Below, one piece after another: positions 34,701 through 47,570 of a stretch of 64,000 nt of DNA. The DNA comes from Nocardia sienata NBRC 100364 (lineage in GTDB: Bacteria > Actinomycetota > Actinomycetes > Mycobacteriales > Mycobacteriaceae), in the NCBI RefSeq assembly GCF_001613205.1, contig NZ_BDBX01000021.1:218333-282332 (forward strand). The letters are read 5' to 3'. Under the pieces are notes generated by a model, which was given only the letters and a program-made list of their open reading frames with translations, was not told the origin of the DNA and ran no database searches. Position 1 is the stretch's first letter. Every line of letters begins with the position of its first letter. Made by a program: the position numbers and the translations under genes.

Positions 34701-37700
34701 AACGATCGGGACCGCGGGCGCGTGATATGTCAGAGATCGCGCGACAGCGCGGAAGTCCGCCAGCATCGGGTCCATCAGCCCCGAGTGGAACGCGTGACTC
34801 ACCCGCAGCCGCGAGGTCCTGATCCCGGCATCGTCCAACAGCTTCGTCACTGCCTCGACCGCGGCGTCGGTCCCGGAGAACACCACCGAGAACGGGCCGT
34901 TCACCGCGGCGATCGACAAATCGTCCCGGTAGCCGTCCAGCAACTGCTCGGCACGCTCCTCGGTGGTCGCGGCCGCGAGCATCGCCCCGCCCTCCGGTAG
35001 CGCACCCATCAGCCGGCCGCGTGCGGCCACCAGTGCGCACGCGTCGGCCAGCGACCACACGCCGGCCACATGCGCGGCCGCGAGCTCGCCGATGGAATGC
35101 CCGGCCAGCACGTCGGGGACGATCCCGAACGACTCCACCAGGCGGAACATCGCGACCTCGTAGGCGAACAGTGCGGGTTGGGTGAACTCGGTGCGGCCGA
35201 GCAGATCCCCCTGGTCCGCGGCGAACATCAGATCCCGGAGCGACCGCCCGAGCAGCGGATCGAACTGGGCGCACACCTCGTCCAGCGCGGTGGCGAACAC
35301 CGGGAAGTCGCGATACAGCCCCGCCCCCATTCCGGCCCGCTGCGCGCCCTGGCCGGTGAAGAGGAACGCGGTGCGACCCGTTCGCGCCTTCCCGTACGCC
35401 ACCCGCCCGACCGACGCGCCCGAAGCCAGCTCCGCCAGGCCGTGGCACACCTCGTCACGGTCGCGACCGACCACCGCACCGCGCCAATCCAGCTGCGCTC
35501 GGCTACCGACCAGCGAGGAGGCCACCCGCCACAGATCATCGGCCTCCGGGGCCTCGGTCAGCCACTGCCGCAAGCGATCGGCCTGCGCGCGCAGACCCGC
35601 CTCGGATTTCGCCGATATCAGCAGCGGTACCGCCTCCACCCGCACGGCCGCGTTCGCTTCGTCCGGCACGGTCCGCCCGGAGGCCGTCCGAGCCTCGGCG
35701 GGAGCTTCCTCGAGAATCACATGCGCGTTCGTGCCGCTGATACCGAACGACGAGACCCCGGCCCGGCGCGCACGCCCGGCGTCGGCGGGCCACGGCTCGG
35801 GCTCGGTCAGCACCCGCACCGCACCCGCCGACCAGTCCACCTTCGGCGAGAGCTCGTCCACGTGCAGGGTCTTCGGCAGCATGCCGTGGCGCAAGGCCTG
35901 CACCATCTTGATCACGCCGCCCACGCCGGATGCCGCCACCGAGTGCCCGATGTTCGACTTCAGCGACCCGATCCGCAGCGGTTCGGTCCGGTCCTGTCCA
36001 TAAGCGGCGATCAGGGCCTGCGCTTCGATCGGATCGCCCAACGGCGTACCCGTACCGTGCGCTTCCACCGCGTCAACCTCCGCCGGCGCCAACCCCGCCG
36101 CTGCCAATGCCGCGGCGATGACCCGTTCCTGCGAGGGACCGTTCGGTGCCGTCAAACCGTTCGAGGCGCCGTCCTGGTTCACCGCCGAACCCCGGACCAC
36201 CGCCAGGACGTCGTGTCCCAGCCGCCGCGCGTCCGACAACCGTTCCAGCACCAGCACACCCACACCCTCGGACCAGCCCACCCCGTCCGCGGCCGCCGAG
36301 AACGCCTTACACCGGCCATCCGATGCCAGGCCCCGCTGCCGGGCGAAGTCCACGAAGAACTCGGGGCTACCGGAGATGCTGACTCCGGCCGACAGCACCA
36401 GCGACGTCTCACCGTTGCGTAGCGCCTGACACGCCAGGTGCAATGCGACCAGCGACGACGAGCAGGCGGTGTCCACGGTCATGGCCGGACCCTGCAGCCC
36501 GAGAACATAGGCGACGCGGCCGGAGATCACGCTCTCGGAGTTGCCGGTCATCCGGAACCCTTCGTTCTCGCCTACGACCCGCTCGCCGTAGCCGGAAGGA
36601 GTGGCGCCGACGTATACGCCGGTGTCACTCCCCCGCAGCGATATCGGATCGATACCCGCGTCTTCCAGCGACTCCCAGGCGGCTTCGAGCATCAGCCGCT
36701 GCTGCGGGTCCATCGCCGTGGCCTCGCGCGGGCTGATTCCGAAGAAGCCGGGGTCGAAATCACCGGGGTCGGTGAGGAAACCACCTTCACGCACGTAGGT
36801 CGTGCCGGGAACATCCGGGTCCGGGTTGTACAGCCGGTCCAGGTCCCAGCCCCGGTCGGCGGGGAAACCGGTGATCACATCGGCACCGGCGGCCACCAGG
36901 TCCCACAGCTGCGCGGCGGAGGCAACGCCACCGGGGTAGCGGCAACCGATTCCCACGATGGCGATGGGCTCGTCGGTGCGGCCGCGGCGCAATGCCTTGG
37001 GCGCCGGCTTCCGCGCATCGGGCGCCTCATCGATGAGCGAGACCAGGAACACCGCCACCGCCCGCGCGGTCGGATGGTCGAAGACCAGGGTGGCCGGCAG
37101 TGGCAATCCGGTGGCCTTGGCGAGCCGATTACGGAATTCGACCCCGGCCAGCGAGTCGAACCCCAGATCGGTGAACGGCAGATCCGGCTCGATCGTCTCG
37201 GCCGAGGTGTGCCCCAGCGCCGCGGCCGCGTTCTCCCGCACCACCGACAGCGCAACCTCGTCCCGTTCGGCGGCCGCGACAGTGGCCAATCGTCCGACCG
37301 GTGCCGCATTCGGCAGGGACCGGGGCGCGGCCACCAGCGTGCTCAGCACATTCGGCAGCGAACCTGCCCGGGCCAGCTCGGTCAGTCCGGCGATGTCGAA
37401 ATCGGCGGCCACCGCCAGAGCGACCGGCCCGGCGACAGCCGCGTCGAACAGCGCCAATCCGGCCGTGTTCTCGAGCGGCCGTAAACCCAGCTGGCGCAGT
37501 CGCGCCAAACCGGCCGCACCGAGTTCGGCGGTCATACCGGTGCCCGCGTTCCACGGGCCCCAGGCGATCGATACGGCCGGAAGCCCCGCCGCGGTCCGCA
37601 ATGCCACCAGCGCATCCGTGAAGGCGTTCGCGGCGGCGTAGTTCCCCTGGCCCGGCGCGCCCGCCACCCCGGCCACGGACGAGAAGACGATAAACGCCGA

Positions 37701-40700
37701 GACCCCGGCAGAGCCGGCCACCTCGTGCAGCGACCACAACCCGTCGACCTTGGGCCGGAACACCCGATCGATCTGGTCGGCGGTCAGGTTCTCGACAGTG
37801 GCGTCGTCCACCACCCCGGCCGCGTGCACGATTCCCGACAACGGGAACTCGGCCGGCAGCTGTGCCAGCACCTGTGCCAGGGCTGCTCGGTCCGCCACGT
37901 CACAGGCGGCCACCTCCACCTCGGCCCCCAGCGCGGACACCTCGGCGACCAGGTCCGCCACCCCTTCGGCGTCGCGACCCCGGCGGGAAACCAGCAGCAG
38001 CCGGCGTACCCCGTGTGCCGTGACCAGATGCCGCGCCACCAGTGCGCCCAGACCGGTGGTGCCGCCGGTGACCAGCACCGTGCCGGTGCCGAAGGACATC
38101 GGCGCGGAATCGGCCGCGGCGGGAAGGCGGTGCACGCGCGGCACCGAGAGAACGCCGTCGCGTACGGCCAGCAGCGGCTCGTCCGCGGCGAGGGCCGCAG
38201 ATACGGTCCGCCGGTCGAGCTCGCCGTCCCGGTCGAGCAGGACGATCCGGCCCGGGTGTTCGGCCTGCGCACTGCGCACCAGTCCGGCGATCGCCGCCGC
38301 CGCCGGGTCGGGCGATTCCCCGGCCGGTCCCATCGCCCGGTGGGTCACCACCACCAGCCGGGTCCGGGCCGGTCCGGTCTCCGCCAGCCAGGATCGCACC
38401 ACGGCGAGCGTCTCCCCGACGCCGCGCCGGGCCACGCCGGGCATGATCTCGGCGGCCGTGGGCACCGTCTCGGCGAACCACACCATCGCCTCGGGTGCCG
38501 CCGGCCCCCGCGCTGCTTCGGCAGCCGCGGCGATATCGGCGAATCGTGCTGCGGCTCCGGCGGTATCGGCCCCGCCGAGCACCGCCACCGACACCTCGGG
38601 CACCTCGGTCGCAGCCGGAACCGGCAACCACTCCAGACCGTACAGCGGCACTGCGCCCGCCGCGCGGACCCGCGCCACCGTACGCCGCTCGACCGGATGC
38701 ACCACGACCGAGTCGATGCTCAGCACCGGGTCGCCGGCCTCGCCGACGGCCTCCATCCGGATCCCGTAGCCACCGTGCCAATCGATCCGCAGCCGCAGGG
38801 GTCCGGAACCGGTCCTGGCCAATCGCACACCCGTACACCGCACCGGCAGCGGAACCCGGTCGGCGGGGACATCGTCCATGACGAAGTCGAGCGCCGGGTG
38901 CAGGCAGGCGTCGAACAACGCCGGGTGGATCCCGAAACCGGGCTGTGGAACCACCGGGTCGTCGAGCGAAATCTCGGCGAACATCTCCCGCCCACGCCGC
39001 CAGGCCGCGCGGACCCCACGGAACACCGGCCCGTACTCCATACCCAGTCCGGAGATCCGGTGATACAGGTCGGTCACATCGAGCGGCTCGGCGTGCTCCG
39101 GCGGCCAGACCTCGTCCCACTCGGTGGCGGCATCGGGTGTGGCGTCGGCTTCGGCGAGCACGCCACCGGCGTGGGCGACCCAGGCCTCGGCGTCCTCGGC
39201 GCGCTCCGACCGGGAGTAGACGGTGAAGCGGCGGCGGCCGTCGGGCCCGGCCTCGCCCACCGCGACCTGGATATCGACCGGGTTGTCGGTGAGCACCAAG
39301 GGAATATCGAGCAGCAGCTCCTCGATCATCCCGGCGCCGAGCCGCACCCCGACCGCCGATGCCATTTCCAGATAGGTGGTCGCCGGCACCACCGGCGTGC
39401 CGAACACCAGGTGCTCGGCGATCCAGGGTTGACCCGGATCGGACAACTTTCCGGTGAACAACCACTCGTCCCTACCGGCCACCGGCACGGCCTCGGTCAG
39501 GATCGGGTGGCCCAACCCACCCAGGGCGGCCGGACGGCCGGCGTGCAGCCAGTACCGCTGCCGCTGGAAGGCGTAGGTCGGCAGTTCGACCCGCGCCGGT
39601 AGGTGGTCGGCGAACAACGGCGTCCAATCGACCTCGATACCCGCGCTGTGCGCCTGGCCGAGGAACGCCAGGAATTGCGTCACCTCGTCGGCGCCGCGCC
39701 GGCCGGCGGCCGCCACCAGAGCCTTCGATTCCACGTCCGTGGGCAGGCACTGCCGGACCATCGCACTGAGTACGGCATCCGGGCCGATTTCCAGGAACCG
39801 CGTCACCCCGCTGTCCACCAGATGGTCGACGCCGGAGGCAAACCGCACCGTGTCCCGGACATGACCCACCCAGTACATCGGATCGGAGAAGGCCTCACCG
39901 CCGACGACCCCGAACACAGTGGACACCACCGGAAGCAGCGGACGGCGGTAGGTCACCCCGGCCGCCACACTCTCGAACTCGGGGAGCATGGGCTCCACCG
40001 ACGCGGAGTGGAAGGCGTGGCTCACCCGCAGCCGGGAAACCCGCACTCCCTCGGCGGACAGCAGCGCCTCCACCTGCGCGACGGCTTCCTCGGCACCGGA
40101 GAACACAACCGCCGCCGGACTGTTGACAGCGGCGACCGACAGCCGCCCACCGAAGGGGGCGATGATCTCCTCCGCGCGCGGCTGCGAGATCGCCGCCGCC
40201 AGCATCGCCCCGTCCTCCGGTAGCGCACCCATCAGCCGGCCGCGCGCCGCCACCAGCGCACACGCGTCCGCTGTCGACCACATCCCGGCCACATACGCCG
40301 CGACCAGTTCACCGATCGAATGTCCGATCAGCAGATCCGGGCCGAGGCCGAACGACTCCACCAGCCGGAACAGCGCCACCTCGTAGGCGAACAACGCCGG
40401 CTGGGTGTACTCGGTCCGATGGATCGACTCCGGCTCGGCCGAACCGAAGACGATGTCCTTCAGGCCGGCACCGTCCGGCCACGGTCGCAGCAGTTGATCG
40501 AACTCGGCGCAGATCTCGTCGAAGGCAGCCGCGAAGACCGGGAAGGCCGCGTACAGCCCGGTACCCATGCCCGGCCGCTGGGCGCCCTGCCCGGTGAACA
40601 GGAACGCGATCTTGCCGTCGACAGAGGTGCCTTCGACGACGCCCGCGCCGGTCGAACCGGTGGCCAGATCCGTCAACCGCGCCAGTGCCGACTCCCGGTC

Positions 40701-43700
40701 CCCGGCGACCACTACCCCGCGCCGATTCAGCCGAGAGCGAGTTGTCAGCAGCGAGTAGGCGATATCGGGCAGTTCCGCTTCCGGGCGCGCGAGCAGCCAG
40801 TCGCGCAACCGGGCCGCCTGCGCACGCAGCCCCGGCACCGACTTCGCCGAAAGCAACAGCGGTACGGCTCCCGCTACCGGACCGCGGCCATCGGCTACGG
40901 GCGCTGCCGGGCCCCCCGGCCCGACCGGCGCTTCCTCAATGATGACGTGCGCGTTGGTACCACTGATGCCGAACGAGGAGATCCCGGCCCGGCGCACCCG
41001 GTCCCCCGAACCCGGCCACCCCCGATCCTCGGTGAGCAACCGCACCGCACCGGCCGACCAATCCACATGCGGTGACAGGGCGTCCACATGCAGCGTCCTC
41101 GGCAGCATCCCGTGCCGCAGGGCCTGCACCATCTTGATCACGCCACCCACCCCGGCGGCCGCCTGGCTGTGCCCGATATTCGATTTCAACGAACCGATCC
41201 ACAACGGTTCGGCCCGATCCTGTCCATACGCCGCGATCAACGCCTGCGCCTCGATCGGATCACCCAACGGCGTACCCGTACCGTGCGCCTCCACCGCGTC
41301 CACATCCGACGGCGCCAACCCCGCCGCCGCCAGCGCCGCCGCGATGACCCGCTCCTGCGACGGACCGTTCGGCGCCGTCATGCCATTGGACGCACCATCC
41401 TGATTCACCGCCGAACCCCGCACCACTGCCAACACCTCATGGCCCAGCCGCCGCGCATCCGACAACCGCTCCAACACCAGCACACCCACACCCTCGGACC
41501 ATCCCACCCCGTCCGCGGCCGCCGAGAACGCCTTACACCGGCCATCCCGCGAAAGGCCGCGCTGGCGCGAGAACTCGGTGAACAGGAACGGTGTCGACAT
41601 CACCGCGGCACCGCTGGCCAGCGCCATCGAGCATTCGCCCTGACGCAATGCCTGGGCGGCCAGATGAATCGCCACCAGCGAGGACGAACACGCGGTGTCC
41701 ACGGTGATCGCCGGGCCCTCCAAGCCCAAGGTGTACGCCACCCGCCCGGAGACGACACTGCTCGCCGAACCGGTGCCGATGTAGCCCTCGACACCCGCAC
41801 CCGAGGCTTTGGCGATCTCCTCGTAGTCCAGGTACGAGACGCCGGTGAACACACCCATATCGCTGCCCCGCAACGATGCCGGGTCGATTCCCGCGTGCTC
41901 GAGCGCCTCCCACGACGCCTCCAGCAGCAACCGCTGCTGCGGATCCATCGCGGCCGCCTCCCGAGGACCGATACCGAAGAATCCCGCATCGAAATGGCCC
42001 GCATCGGTGAGGAACCCGCCGTAACGCAGATACGAGGTGCCCGGGTTGTCGGGGTCCGGATGGAACAACCGGTCCAGGTCCCAGCCCCGGTCTGTGGGGA
42101 AGTCGGTGATCGCGTCGGTTCCGGCGGTCACCAGATCCCACAGCTGGGCGGGCGATTCGACACCCCCTGGATAGCGGCAGCCCATACCGACGATCGCGAT
42201 CGGTTCATCGGTCCGGGCCCGGCGTACCACCCGGTTCACCGGCCGGGCACCGGAAGAGGCGAGCTCACCGACCCGCGACAGCACGAACGCGGCCACCGCC
42301 GTGGCGGTCGGATGGTCGAAAACCAGCGTCGACGGCAGTTGCACGCCGGTCGCCCTGCCCAGCCGATTGCGGAACTCGACACCGGCCAGCGAATCGAAAC
42401 CCAGTTCGCTGAAGGGCGCGGTGGGATCGATCGCGTCGGCGGAGATGTGCCCGAGTACGCCGGCCGCCTCCGCGCAGACGACCGCGAGAACAATGGCCTC
42501 GTGCTCGGCCGGCGCGGCCGCCGCCAGCCGGCGAGCCAGTGAACCGGTGGTATCCGCCGCCCGCCGCACCGGTACCGGCACCATCGCGTGCAGTACCCGG
42601 GGCAGCGAGCCCTCACGTGCCCGCGCCACGAGTGCCTCGGTGTCGAAATCGGTGGCGACGACCACCGGCACCGCGGCATCGGTCGCCCGATCGAACAGAG
42701 CCAGACCGTCGGCGGTAGCGAGCGGCCGTACCCCCATCCGCGCCATTCGCGCCATCGCCGTGTCGTCCAGCGTCTCGGTCATACCGCTGCCCTGGTTCCA
42801 CGACCCCCACGCGATCGACACCGCGGGCAGACCCGCCGCGTGCCGCCGCGCTGCCAGCGCGTCCAGGAATGCGTTCGCCGCGGCGTAATTGCCCTGCCCC
42901 GGTGATCCCGCGACACCCGCGAGCGAGGAGAACAACACGAAGGCGGCCAGCTCCCGGTCACGCGTGGCGTCGTGCAGATTCCACGCGGCGTCCGCTTTCG
43001 CCGCCAGTACCCGATCCACCTGTTCGGCTGTCAGGGTTTCGACCGTGCCGTCGTCGAGAATTCCGGCCGAATGGATCACCGCGGTCGGGGAGAATTCCCC
43101 GGTGAGATCCGCCAGCAGCGCAGCCAGTGCGGCGCGATCACCGACATCGCAGGCGGCGACCCGCACCTGCGCACCGGCCGCGGCCAGTTCACCGGCCAGC
43201 TCGGACACGCCGGGGGCACGGTCGCCGCGACGCGACACCAGGACCAGGCGACGCACTCCGTGCGCGGCCACGATATGCCTGGCCACCTCGGCACCGAGTC
43301 CACCGGTGCCGCCGCTGATCAGCACCGAGCCCGTGCCGAAATCCGGTGCCGCGGCCCGGTCCGCCCGGCGGCGCAGCCGGGGCACGTACCGCACACCGTC
43401 ACGGACCGCCAGCTCCGGTTCTTCCGAATCCGCCGCCGCGGCGACCGTCTCCGCGTCCGGGTCCGCGCCCGGTGCCGCGTCGAACAGCACGAACCGGCCC
43501 GGGTATTCGAACTGCGCGCTGCGCAGCAAACCGGCGACAGCCGCTGCGGCCGGATCCGGTGATTCGCCGGATATCGCAGCGGCGCCCCGGGTCACGACGA
43601 CCAGCCGAGCAGCCGACAATCGGTGATCGTTCTGCCACTGACGCAACAGCTCCAGCGTCGTGGTGACCCCGGTATGCGCGCGAGCGACGACATCGTCGGC

Positions 43701-46700
43701 AGCGGAATCGCCGCCGACGGGCGCCCATACCACGATCTCGGGAATCGTCTCGGCGGCCAGCAGCTCGGCCAGATCGGCGAACCGGCTTCCGGCCCCGGGA
43801 ACCGCGCCGGATCCCAGCACCGCCACCGGTACCGTCGAATGACCGGACCCGGCCGACACCGGCACCCATTCGACCTCCGCCAGCGACGGACGTGCGCCGG
43901 CCGCGCCGCGCAGCGCTTCGGCGTCCACGGGGCGGGAAGCCAGCGAGTCGAGACTGAGCACCGGAGCACCGGCGTCGTCGACGGCGACGAGCCGGATCCG
44001 GTCGGAGCCTGTCGGTATGACGCGCACCCGGACAGCCGCCACTCCGGTGCGATACAACCGCACCCCACCGAATGAGAACGGCAGGGGTAGCCGGCCCGCC
44101 GGTAGATCCTGTGCGAGTTCGGCGATGGCCGCATGGAATGCGGCATCGAACAACGCGGGATGGATGGCGTACGAGGCCGCCGCACCGGTGTCGTCGGCCA
44201 GTGCCACCTCGGCGAGCAGATCCCCGGCATCCCGCCAGATCGACCGTGATCCCTGAAATGCCGGCCCGTAGCCGAACCCCAGATCGGCGAGCCGGTCGTA
44301 GAGCGCGGCAGCGGCGTCCGGTTCCGCCCCCGCGGCCGGCCGGTCCGCCGAAGTCTCGGAGACGACCCAAGCCGGTACGGCCTCGGAATCGGGGACCAGC
44401 ACCCCACTGGCGTGCGTGACCCACACACCACCGGTGACCTCACTGTCCCCGGCCATGCGGGAGTGCACGGAGAACCGGCGCCGGCCCGCTTCGTCGGCGG
44501 GTTCCACACCCACCTGGATATCCATCGGCGCATCGCCGATCAACACCAGCGGACTCTCCAGCAGCAGCTCTTCGACGGAACCGGCGTCCAGCCGCGCCCC
44601 CGCGGTGAGCGCCAGCTCCACGAACGCGGTCCCCGGCACCATGACCGAACCGAATACACTGTGGTCGGCCAGCCAGGGCTGATCGGCCGTGGAGATCCGG
44701 CCGGTGAACAGCCATTCGTCCTTGCCCGCCAGCGGAACCACACCGGTGAGGATCGGGTGATCGGAAGATCCCGGCACCGCCCCCCGGCCGAGCGGCTCCA
44801 GCCAGTACCGCTGCCGCTGGAATGCATAGGTGGGCAGCGTTACCCGGTTGATCTCCCGGCCGGCGAACAAGGGGCGCCAGTCCACCTCCAGGCCGACGGC
44901 GGCGGCCTGCGCCAGCATGGCGACGAACTGGCCCACCTCATCGGCCGACCGCCGGGACGCGGCCACCACCATCGACTCGGCGTCCACCCCCGGATGCTCG
45001 GCCAGGCATTCGCGCGACATCGCCGAGAGCACCGCGTCCGGGCCCACCTCGACGAATCGTCGTACCCCGGCAGCCACCAACGCGTCCACCCCGGGTGCGA
45101 ACCGGACGCAACCGCGGACCTGTTCGACCCAGTAGCCGGGGTCGGTCAACGCTGTCGCGGCGACACCGGCGGACACATTCGACACCAGTGCCAACGCCGG
45201 CTGCCGGTAGGTCAACCGCTCGGCGACAGCGCGGAACTCGGCCAGCATCGGGTCCATTCGCGCCGAATGGAACGCATGACTGACCCGCAGCCGCGAGGTA
45301 CGTACCCCTTCCCCGGAAAGCCGGCGCTCCGCTTCCTCGACGGCGTCGACGTCACCGGAGAGCACCACCGAGGCGGGGCCGTTGACAGCGGCAAGCGCGA
45401 GCCGATCCCCGAAAGCCGCCACGATCTCCAGCGCGCGATCCTCGGTAACGGCGGCGGCCAGCATCGCCCCGCCCTCGGGCAACGCACCCATCAATCGGCC
45501 CCGAGCCGCCACCAGCGCACACGCGTCCGCCAAAGACCAGACGCCCGCCACGTACGCCGCGACCAGTTCCCCGATCGAATGCCCCGCCACCACGTCGGGC
45601 GCGAGACCGAACGACTCGACCAGGCGGTACATGGCCACCTCGAACGCGAACAGGGCCGGCTGCGTCCACTCCGTCCGCTCCAGTACACCCTGCGGGTCGG
45701 CGAACATCACCTCCCGCAGCGATCCGCCCAGCAGCGCATCGAATTGTCCGCACACTTCGTCCAGTGCCTGTGCGAAAACCGGGAACGCCGCGTACAAACC
45801 GGCACCCATCCCGACCCGTTGCGCCCCCTGACCGGTGAACAGGAAGGCCGTGTCACCGGAACCCGCCGAGCCGGTCACCACCGCCGGTGACGCCGAGCCC
45901 GATGCCAGATCCGCCAGCCCCGCCAGTAATTCGGCCCGGTCCCGGCCCACCACGGTGGCCCGTCGCGCGAACCGGGTCCGATGTTCCAGCAGAGTCGACG
46001 CCACACTCCAGACGTCGGCGTCCGGATGGTCGGACAACCAGTGCCGCAGCCGCTCGGCCTGAGCCCGCAGGGCGGCATCGGATTTGGCCGACACCATCAG
46101 CGGAGTCACCTCGGCGGACACGACGGCCGGCGAATCACCGGTGGCTGTGGTCTCGTCCGCGACCGGTTCGGCGCGAGCAGGCGCCTCCTCCACGATCACA
46201 TGGGCGTTGGTGCCGCTGATCCCGAACGAAGACACCCCCGCGCGTCGCACCCGCGCGCCGGCCGGCCACGGCTCCGCCTGCGTCAGCACGCGAACCGTAC
46301 CCGCCGACCAGTCCACATGGGGCGACAATTCGTCGACGTGCAGCGTCGCGGGCAGTTCCTCGTGCCGCAACGCCTGCACCATCTTGATCATCCCGCCCAC
46401 CCCGGCGGCCGCCTGACTGTGCCCGATATTCGACTTCAGCGTCCCGATCCGCAGGGGCTCCGGGCGGTCCTGCCCGTAGGTCGCGATAAGCGCCTGCGCC
46501 TCGATCGGATCGCCCAGCGCCGTGCCGGTCCCGTGCGCTTCCACCGCGTCCACATCAGTCGGTCCCAGTCCGGCCGCCGTCAGCGCCGCGGCGATCACCC
46601 GCTCCTGAGAAGGCCCGTTGGGCGCGGTCAACCCGTTCGACGCACCGTCCTGGTTCACCGCCGAACCGCGGACCACCGCCAGTACGTCGTGACCCAGCCG

Positions 46701-47570
46701 CCGGGCATCCGAAAGCCGCTCCAGCACCAGCAGCCCGACGCCCTCGGACCAACCGGCCCCGTCCGCGGCCGCCGAGAACGCCTTGCACCGGCCGTCCGGT
46801 GCCAATCCCCGCTGCCGGGCGAACTCGATGAACAGCTGGGGTGTCGACATGACCGTCACGCCGCCGGCCAGCACCATCGATGTCTCGCCCCGGCGCAGTG
46901 CCTGGCACGCCAGGTGGATCGCCACCAGCGAGGACGAACACGCGGTATCCACCGTGATGGCCGGTCCTTCCAGACCGAGTGTGTAGGCGACCCGACCGGA
47001 CACCACACTGCCGGAAGTACCTACACCGCCGTAGCCTTCGGCGGCCGGACCGGCGGCTCGCGCGGTGTGGTCATAGTCCTGATACATGACACCGGTGTAG
47101 ACACCCGTGTCGGAGCCCCGCAGGGAGACCGGGTCGATCCCGGCGTCCTCCAACGCCTCCCACGCCGCTTCCAGCAGCAACCGCTGCTGCGGATCCATGG
47201 CGGCCGCCTCACGCGGGCCGATCTCGAAGAAGCCGGCGTCGAAATCGGCGACGCCGTCCAGGAAACTGCCGGACCGGGTGTAGGTCTTGCCGAACCGATC
47301 CGGATCCGGGTCGTACAGCTGGTCCGCGTCCCAGCCACGGTCACGGGGAAACTCGGTGACGGTATCGCCCCCGGAGCGGACAAGGTCCCACAGCTTTTCG
47401 GGCGACTCCACACCACCCGGGTAGCGGCACGCCATGCCGACGATCGCGATCGGTTCGTCGAGTTTTTCCCGCAGCCGAGACAGATCGTCTCGGGTGGTGA
47501 GCAATTCGACCGTGACCTTCTTGAGGTACTCCAGTGTGCGGTCCGACGAAGCGCTGCTGTTGTTGTCCAC
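30897..47570 (-). CDS. Modular type I polyketide synthase A: extension modules 5, 6, 7 and terminal thioesterase
   Basis: This 5557-aa multienzyme makes the last three extensions and releases the chain, although its gene is first in the operon. Order by residue: N-terminal docking helix 1-36 ([18 protein letters not shown]); module 5 from 37 (KS Cys ~208, HAFH ~767, DH ~972, KR ~1422, ACP ~1726); module 6 from ~1790 (KS ~1962, HAFH ~2518, DH ~2723, KR ~3168, ACP ~3470); module 7 from ~3533 (KS ~3702, HAFH ~4259, DH ~4463, KR ~4903, ACP ~5213); thioesterase ~5290-5530. All three ATs have malonyl signatures (GHSIGE, HAFH) and all three modules lack ER, so three conjugated double bonds are expected. 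It has a docking helix only at the N-terminus, which fits a terminal protein. The start is GTG at 47570, with no strong ribosome site upstream. Confidence 0.97.
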   Translation of the reverse strand: MDNNSSASSDRTLEYLKKVTVELLTTRDDLSRLREKLDEPIAIVGMACRYPGGVESPEKLWDLVRSGGDTVTEFPRDRGWDADQLYDPDPDRFGKTYTRSGSFLDGVADFDAGFFEIGPREAAAMDPQQRLLLEAAWEALEDAGIDPVSLRGSDTGVYTGVMYQDYDHTARAAGPAAEGYGGVGTSGSVVSGRVAYTLGLEGPAITVDTACSSSLVAIHLACQALRRGETSMVLAGGVTVMSTPQLFIEFARQRGLAPDGRCKAFSAAADGAGWSEGVGLLVLERLSDARRLGHDVLAVVRGSAVNQDGASNGLTAPNGPSQERVIAAALTAAGLGPTDVDAVEAHGTGTALGDPIEAQALIATYGQDRPEPLRIGTLKSNIGHSQAAAGVGGMIKMVQALRHEELPATLHVDELSPHVDWSAGTVRVLTQAEPWPAGARVRRAGVSSFGISGTNAHVIVEEAPARAEPVADETTATGDSPAVVSAEVTPLMVSAKSDAALRAQAERLRHWLSDHPDADVWSVASTLLEHRTRFARRATVVGRDRAELLAGLADLASGSASPAVVTGSAGSGDTAFLFTGQGAQRVGMGAGLYAAFPVFAQALDEVCGQFDALLGGSLREVMFADPQGVLERTEWTQPALFAFEVAMYRLVESFGLAPDVVAGHSIGELVAAYVAGVWSLADACALVAARGRLMGALPEGGAMLAAAVTEDRALEIVAAFGDRLALAAVNGPASVVLSGDVDAVEEAERRLSGEGVRTSRLRVSHAFHSARMDPMLAEFRAVAERLTYRQPALALVSNVSAGVAATALTDPGYWVEQVRGCVRFAPGVDALVAAGVRRFVEVGPDAVLSAMSRECLAEHPGVDAESMVVAASRRSADEVGQFVAMLAQAAAVGLEVDWRPLFAGREINRVTLPTYAFQRQRYWLEPLGRGAVPGSSDHPILTGVVPLAGKDEWLFTGRISTADQPWLADHSVFGSVMVPGTAFVELALTAGARLDAGSVEELLLESPLVLIGDAPMDIQVGVEPADEAGRRRFSVHSRMAGDSEVTGGVWVTHASGVLVPDSEAVPAWVVSETSADRPAAGAEPDAAAALYDRLADLGFGYGPAFQGSRSIWRDAGDLLAEVALADDTGAAASYAIHPALFDAAFHAAIAELAQDLPAGRLPLPFSFGGVRLYRTGVAAVRVRVIPTGSDRIRLVAVDDAGAPVLSLDSLASRPVDAEALRGAAGARPSLAEVEWVPVSAGSGHSTVPVAVLGSGAVPGAGSRFADLAELLAAETIPEIVVWAPVGGDSAADDVVARAHTGVTTTLELLRQWQNDHRLSAARLVVVTRGAAAISGESPDPAAAAVAGLLRSAQFEYPGRFVLFDAAPGADPDAETVAAAADSEEPELAVRDGVRYVPRLRRRADRAAAPDFGTGSVLISGGTGGLGAEVARHIVAAHGVRRLVLVSRRGDRAPGVSELAGELAAAGAQVRVAACDVGDRAALAALLADLTGEFSPTAVIHSAGILDDGTVETLTAEQVDRVLAAKADAAWNLHDATRDRELAAFVLFSSLAGVAGSPGQGNYAAANAFLDALAARRHAAGLPAVSIAWGSWNQGSGMTETLDDTAMARMARMGVRPLATADGLALFDRATDAAVPVVVATDFDTEALVARAREGSLPRVLHAMVPVPVRRAADTTGSLARRLAAAAPAEHEAIVLAVVCAEAAGVLGHISADAIDPTAPFSELGFDSLAGVEFRNRLGRATGVQLPSTLVFDHPTATAVAAFVLSRVGELASSGARPVNRVVRRARTDEPIAIVGMGCRYPGGVESPAQLWDLVTAGTDAITDFPTDRGWDLDRLFHPDPDNPGTSYLRYGGFLTDAGHFDAGFFGIGPREAAAMDPQQRLLLEASWEALEHAGIDPASLRGSDMGVFTGVSYLDYEEIAKASGAGVEGYIGTGSASSVVSGRVAYTLGLEGPAITVDTACSSSLVAIHLAAQALRQGECSMALASGAAVMSTPFLFTEFSRQRGLSRDGRCKAFSAAADGVGWSEGVGVLVLERLSDARRLGHEVLAVVRGSAVNQDGASNGMTAPNGPSQERVIAAALAAAGLAPSDVDAVEAHGTGTPLGDPIEAQALIAAYGQDRAEPLWIGSLKSNIGHSQAAAGVGGVIKMVQALRHGMLPRTLHVDALSPHVDWSAGAVRLLTEDRGWPGSGDRVRRAGISSFGISGTNAHVIIEEAPVGPGGPAAPVADGRGPVAGAVPLLLSAKSVPGLRAQAARLRDWLLARPEAELPDIAYSLLTTRSRLNRRGVVVAGDRESALARLTDLATGSTGAGVVEGTSVDGKIAFLFTGQGAQRPGMGTGLYAAFPVFAAAFDEICAEFDQLLRPWPDGAGLKDIVFGSAEPESIHRTEYTQPALFAYEVALFRLVESFGLGPDLLIGHSIGELVAAYVAGMWSTADACALVAARGRLMGALPEDGAMLAAAISQPRAEEIIAPFGGRLSVAAVNSPAAVVFSGAEEAVAQVEALLSAEGVRVSRLRVSHAFHSASVEPMLPEFESVAAGVTYRRPLLPVVSTVFGVVGGEAFSDPMYWVGHVRDTVRFASGVDHLVDSGVTRFLEIGPDAVLSAMVRQCLPTDVESKALVAAAGRRGADEVTQFLAFLGQAHSAGIEVDWTPLFADHLPARVELPTYAFQRQRYWLHAGRPAALGGLGHPILTEAVPVAGRDEWLFTGKLSDPGQPWIAEHLVFGTPVVPATTYLEMASAVGVRLGAGMIEELLLDIPLVLTDNPVDIQVAVGEAGPDGRRRFTVYSRSERAEDAEAWVAHAGGVLAEADATPDAATEWDEVWPPEHAEPLDVTDLYHRISGLGMEYGPVFRGVRAAWRRGREMFAEISLDDPVVPQPGFGIHPALFDACLHPALDFVMDDVPADRVPLPVRCTGVRLARTGSGPLRLRIDWHGGYGIRMEAVGEAGDPVLSIDSVVVHPVERRTVARVRAAGAVPLYGLEWLPVPAATEVPEVSVAVLGGADTAGAAARFADIAAAAEAARGPAAPEAMVWFAETVPTAAEIMPGVARRGVGETLAVVRSWLAETGPARTRLVVVTHRAMGPAGESPDPAAAAIAGLVRSAQAEHPGRIVLLDRDGELDRRTVSAALAADEPLLAVRDGVLSVPRVHRLPAAADSAPMSFGTGTVLVTGGTTGLGALVARHLVTAHGVRRLLLVSRRGRDAEGVADLVAEVSALGAEVEVAACDVADRAALAQVLAQLPAEFPLSGIVHAAGVVDDATVENLTADQIDRVFRPKVDGLWSLHEVAGSAGVSAFIVFSSVAGVAGAPGQGNYAAANAFTDALVALRTAAGLPAVSIAWGPWNAGTGMTAELGAAGLARLRQLGLRPLENTAGLALFDAAVAGPVALAVAADFDIAGLTELARAGSLPNVLSTLVAAPRSLPNAAPVGRLATVAAAERDEVALSVVRENAAAALGHTSAETIEPDLPFTDLGFDSLAGVEFRNRLAKATGLPLPATLVFDHPTARAVAVFLVSLIDEAPDARKPAPKALRRGRTDEPIAIVGIGCRYPGGVASAAQLWDLVAAGADVITGFPADRGWDLDRLYNPDPDVPGTTYVREGGFLTDPGDFDPGFFGISPREATAMDPQQRLMLEAAWESLEDAGIDPISLRGSDTGVYVGATPSGYGERVVGENEGFRMTGNSESVISGRVAYVLGLQGPAMTVDTACSSSLVALHLACQALRNGETSLVLSAGVSISGSPEFFVDFARQRGLASDGRCKAFSAAADGVGWSEGVGVLVLERLSDARRLGHDVLAVVRGSAVNQDGASNGLTAPNGPSQERVIAAALAAAGLAPAEVDAVEAHGTGTPLGDPIEAQALIAAYGQDRTEPLRIGSLKSNIGHSVAASGVGGVIKMVQALRHGMLPKTLHVDELSPKVDWSAGAVRVLTEPEPWPADAGRARRAGVSSFGISGTNAHVILEEAPAEARTASGRTVPDEANAAVRVEAVPLLISAKSEAGLRAQADRLRQWLTEAPEADDLWRVASSLVGSRAQLDWRGAVVGRDRDEVCHGLAELASGASVGRVAYGKARTGRTAFLFTGQGAQRAGMGAGLYRDFPVFATALDEVCAQFDPLLGRSLRDLMFAADQGDLLGRTEFTQPALFAYEVAMFRLVESFGIVPDVLAGHSIGELAAAHVAGVWSLADACALVAARGRLMGALPEGGAMLAAATTEERAEQLLDGYRDDLSIAAVNGPFSVVFSGTDAAVEAVTKLLDDAGIRTSRLRVSHAFHSGLMDPMLADFRAVARSLTYHAPAVPIVSNLSGTAAGDEVTDPEYWVNQVRGCVRFAAGVDTLAASGVRRFLELGPDAVLTAMTRECLAGAESEAESLVAATSRRTADEGTQFVTFLAQARVSGLPVLLDPLFAGRDTRRVALPTYAFQNQRYWLEPGPQITRPVSGHLLTEVVPVVGRDEWLFTGRFSTRTHPWLADHVVFGSALIPGTGFVEMALHAGSHLGMDTIQELVLESPMLFDDDVTLDAQVVVEPADTTGRRRFVIHSRPVRAEFSGEADWITHAIGTLAPAGSVAIDAQWDGQVPADGVRPLDPGQLYEQLASIGFGYGPAFRGVRAAWSAGDVMYAEVALPDSTAAREYRIHPALLDASIHPSLDRLDDPGRVPLPFSYTGIRLYRAGADIVRVRIGVTDQTNTARLDLTDTEGAPVLTIAAALARPVDIETLNRSRATAGPLYTRSWKTVPLPAAGSGTAVVVLGSAPVPGSVIIHQDPTGPATVPEESGLVVWDSGVETVAGDQAQAARLRVSAALTLVRDWLADERTERATLVVVTRCAADLPGEPGDPASAAVAGLIDSAQAEYPGRILQLDLDDRTAPSADLIRAVAALGEPRVAVRDSSAMVPRMVKAGAGTEPVSFGTGTVLITGGTGGLGALLARHLVAEHGVRRLLLVSRRGPAAEGADELAAELTEAGAQVRVAACDAADRAALGDLLRTVPAEYPLTAVVHTAGVIDDGTIATLTADQVHRVMRPKTDAAVNLHELTRDADLSAFVLFSSAAPLLGGQGQGNYAAANAFLDALAHQRRESGLPAHSLAWGLWTVGMGSALAGAGAEQMVRQIRTRLGLIPITAEPGMELFDRALGTGHASVLTALLDMSALSDLAGSGALPSLLRDIVRAPVAALSAEDTGSLARRLAAVAESQRYDLVLHEVRTLVATVLGHPSAEAVDPDALFTELGFDSLGGVEFRNRLATITGLTLASTLVFEYPSPAAVAETLTEQLSGLVGVEGGAAPATGPSAPGILTELVTEALRRGDAKVALPVLMQTGRLIVDLDESADRLVAPKPMLLARGGAGPKLICIPSFVVGNGPHQFGRLARELGSEFGMTALWLPGTRPGESLPPDWDALLDCLADATLDTVGADPFVLVGYSIGGAIAHGLAGRLAERGRAPRGVAMIDTYSPDSEEDNLEVFGSALEVAFGHELVTVDDRGLVVMAHYGQVYGGRAAEPISEPTLLLRATTPMPGLADMPVPVPDWQHAGPTVRITADHLSVLDGAAADVATHIRRWLSAVTGADPQRAAVEPGS
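31760..36975 (-). other. PKS module 7: KS-AT(malonyl)-DH-KR-ACP
   Basis: [10 protein letters not shown] (~36465); [31 protein letters not shown] and [30 protein letters not shown], with the catalytic Ser region reading FSSAAPLLG instead of [19 protein letters not shown] (~31930). No ER. Predicted to set C2=C3 next to the carboxyl. Boundaries approximate. Confidence 0.84.
37030..42212 (-). other. PKS module 6: KS-AT(malonyl)-DH-KR-ACP
   Basis: [10 protein letters not shown] (~41685); AT FTGQGAQ, GHSIGE, HAFH, with a short insert (LLRPWPDG) before the GLKDIVF segment; [12 protein letters not shown] with ATTY instead of the usual GxxF that follows, and [40 protein letters not shown] (~37160). 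No ER. Predicted to set C4=C5. Boundaries approximate. Confidence 0.85.
42230..47462 (-). other. PKS module 5: KS-AT(malonyl)-DH-KR-ACP
   Basis: [10 protein letters not shown] (~46945); [31 protein letters not shown] and [39 protein letters not shown] (~42392). No ER. Predicted to set C6=C7, trans by the B-type KR motif. Boundaries approximate. Confidence 0.85.

Noticed and set aside
3360..47500. Many long open frames on the + strand across the PKS region
   Set aside because: They mirror the three PKS genes codon for codon, lack motifs, and arise from the strong third-position G/C bias.
3294..47570. Repeated KS, AT, KR and ACP segments as mobile elements or recombination artefacts
   Set aside because: The repeats fall exactly on PKS domains and all frames are intact; this is normal modular PKS redundancy. 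No transposase or terminal repeats are present. Assembly collapse within the repeats cannot be excluded without reads.
3294..47570. A macrolide or polyene macrolactam cluster
   Set aside because: No module leaves a hydroxyl by the domain reading, and no amino-acid starter or amide synthase genes are present, so ring closure has no visible nucleophile.
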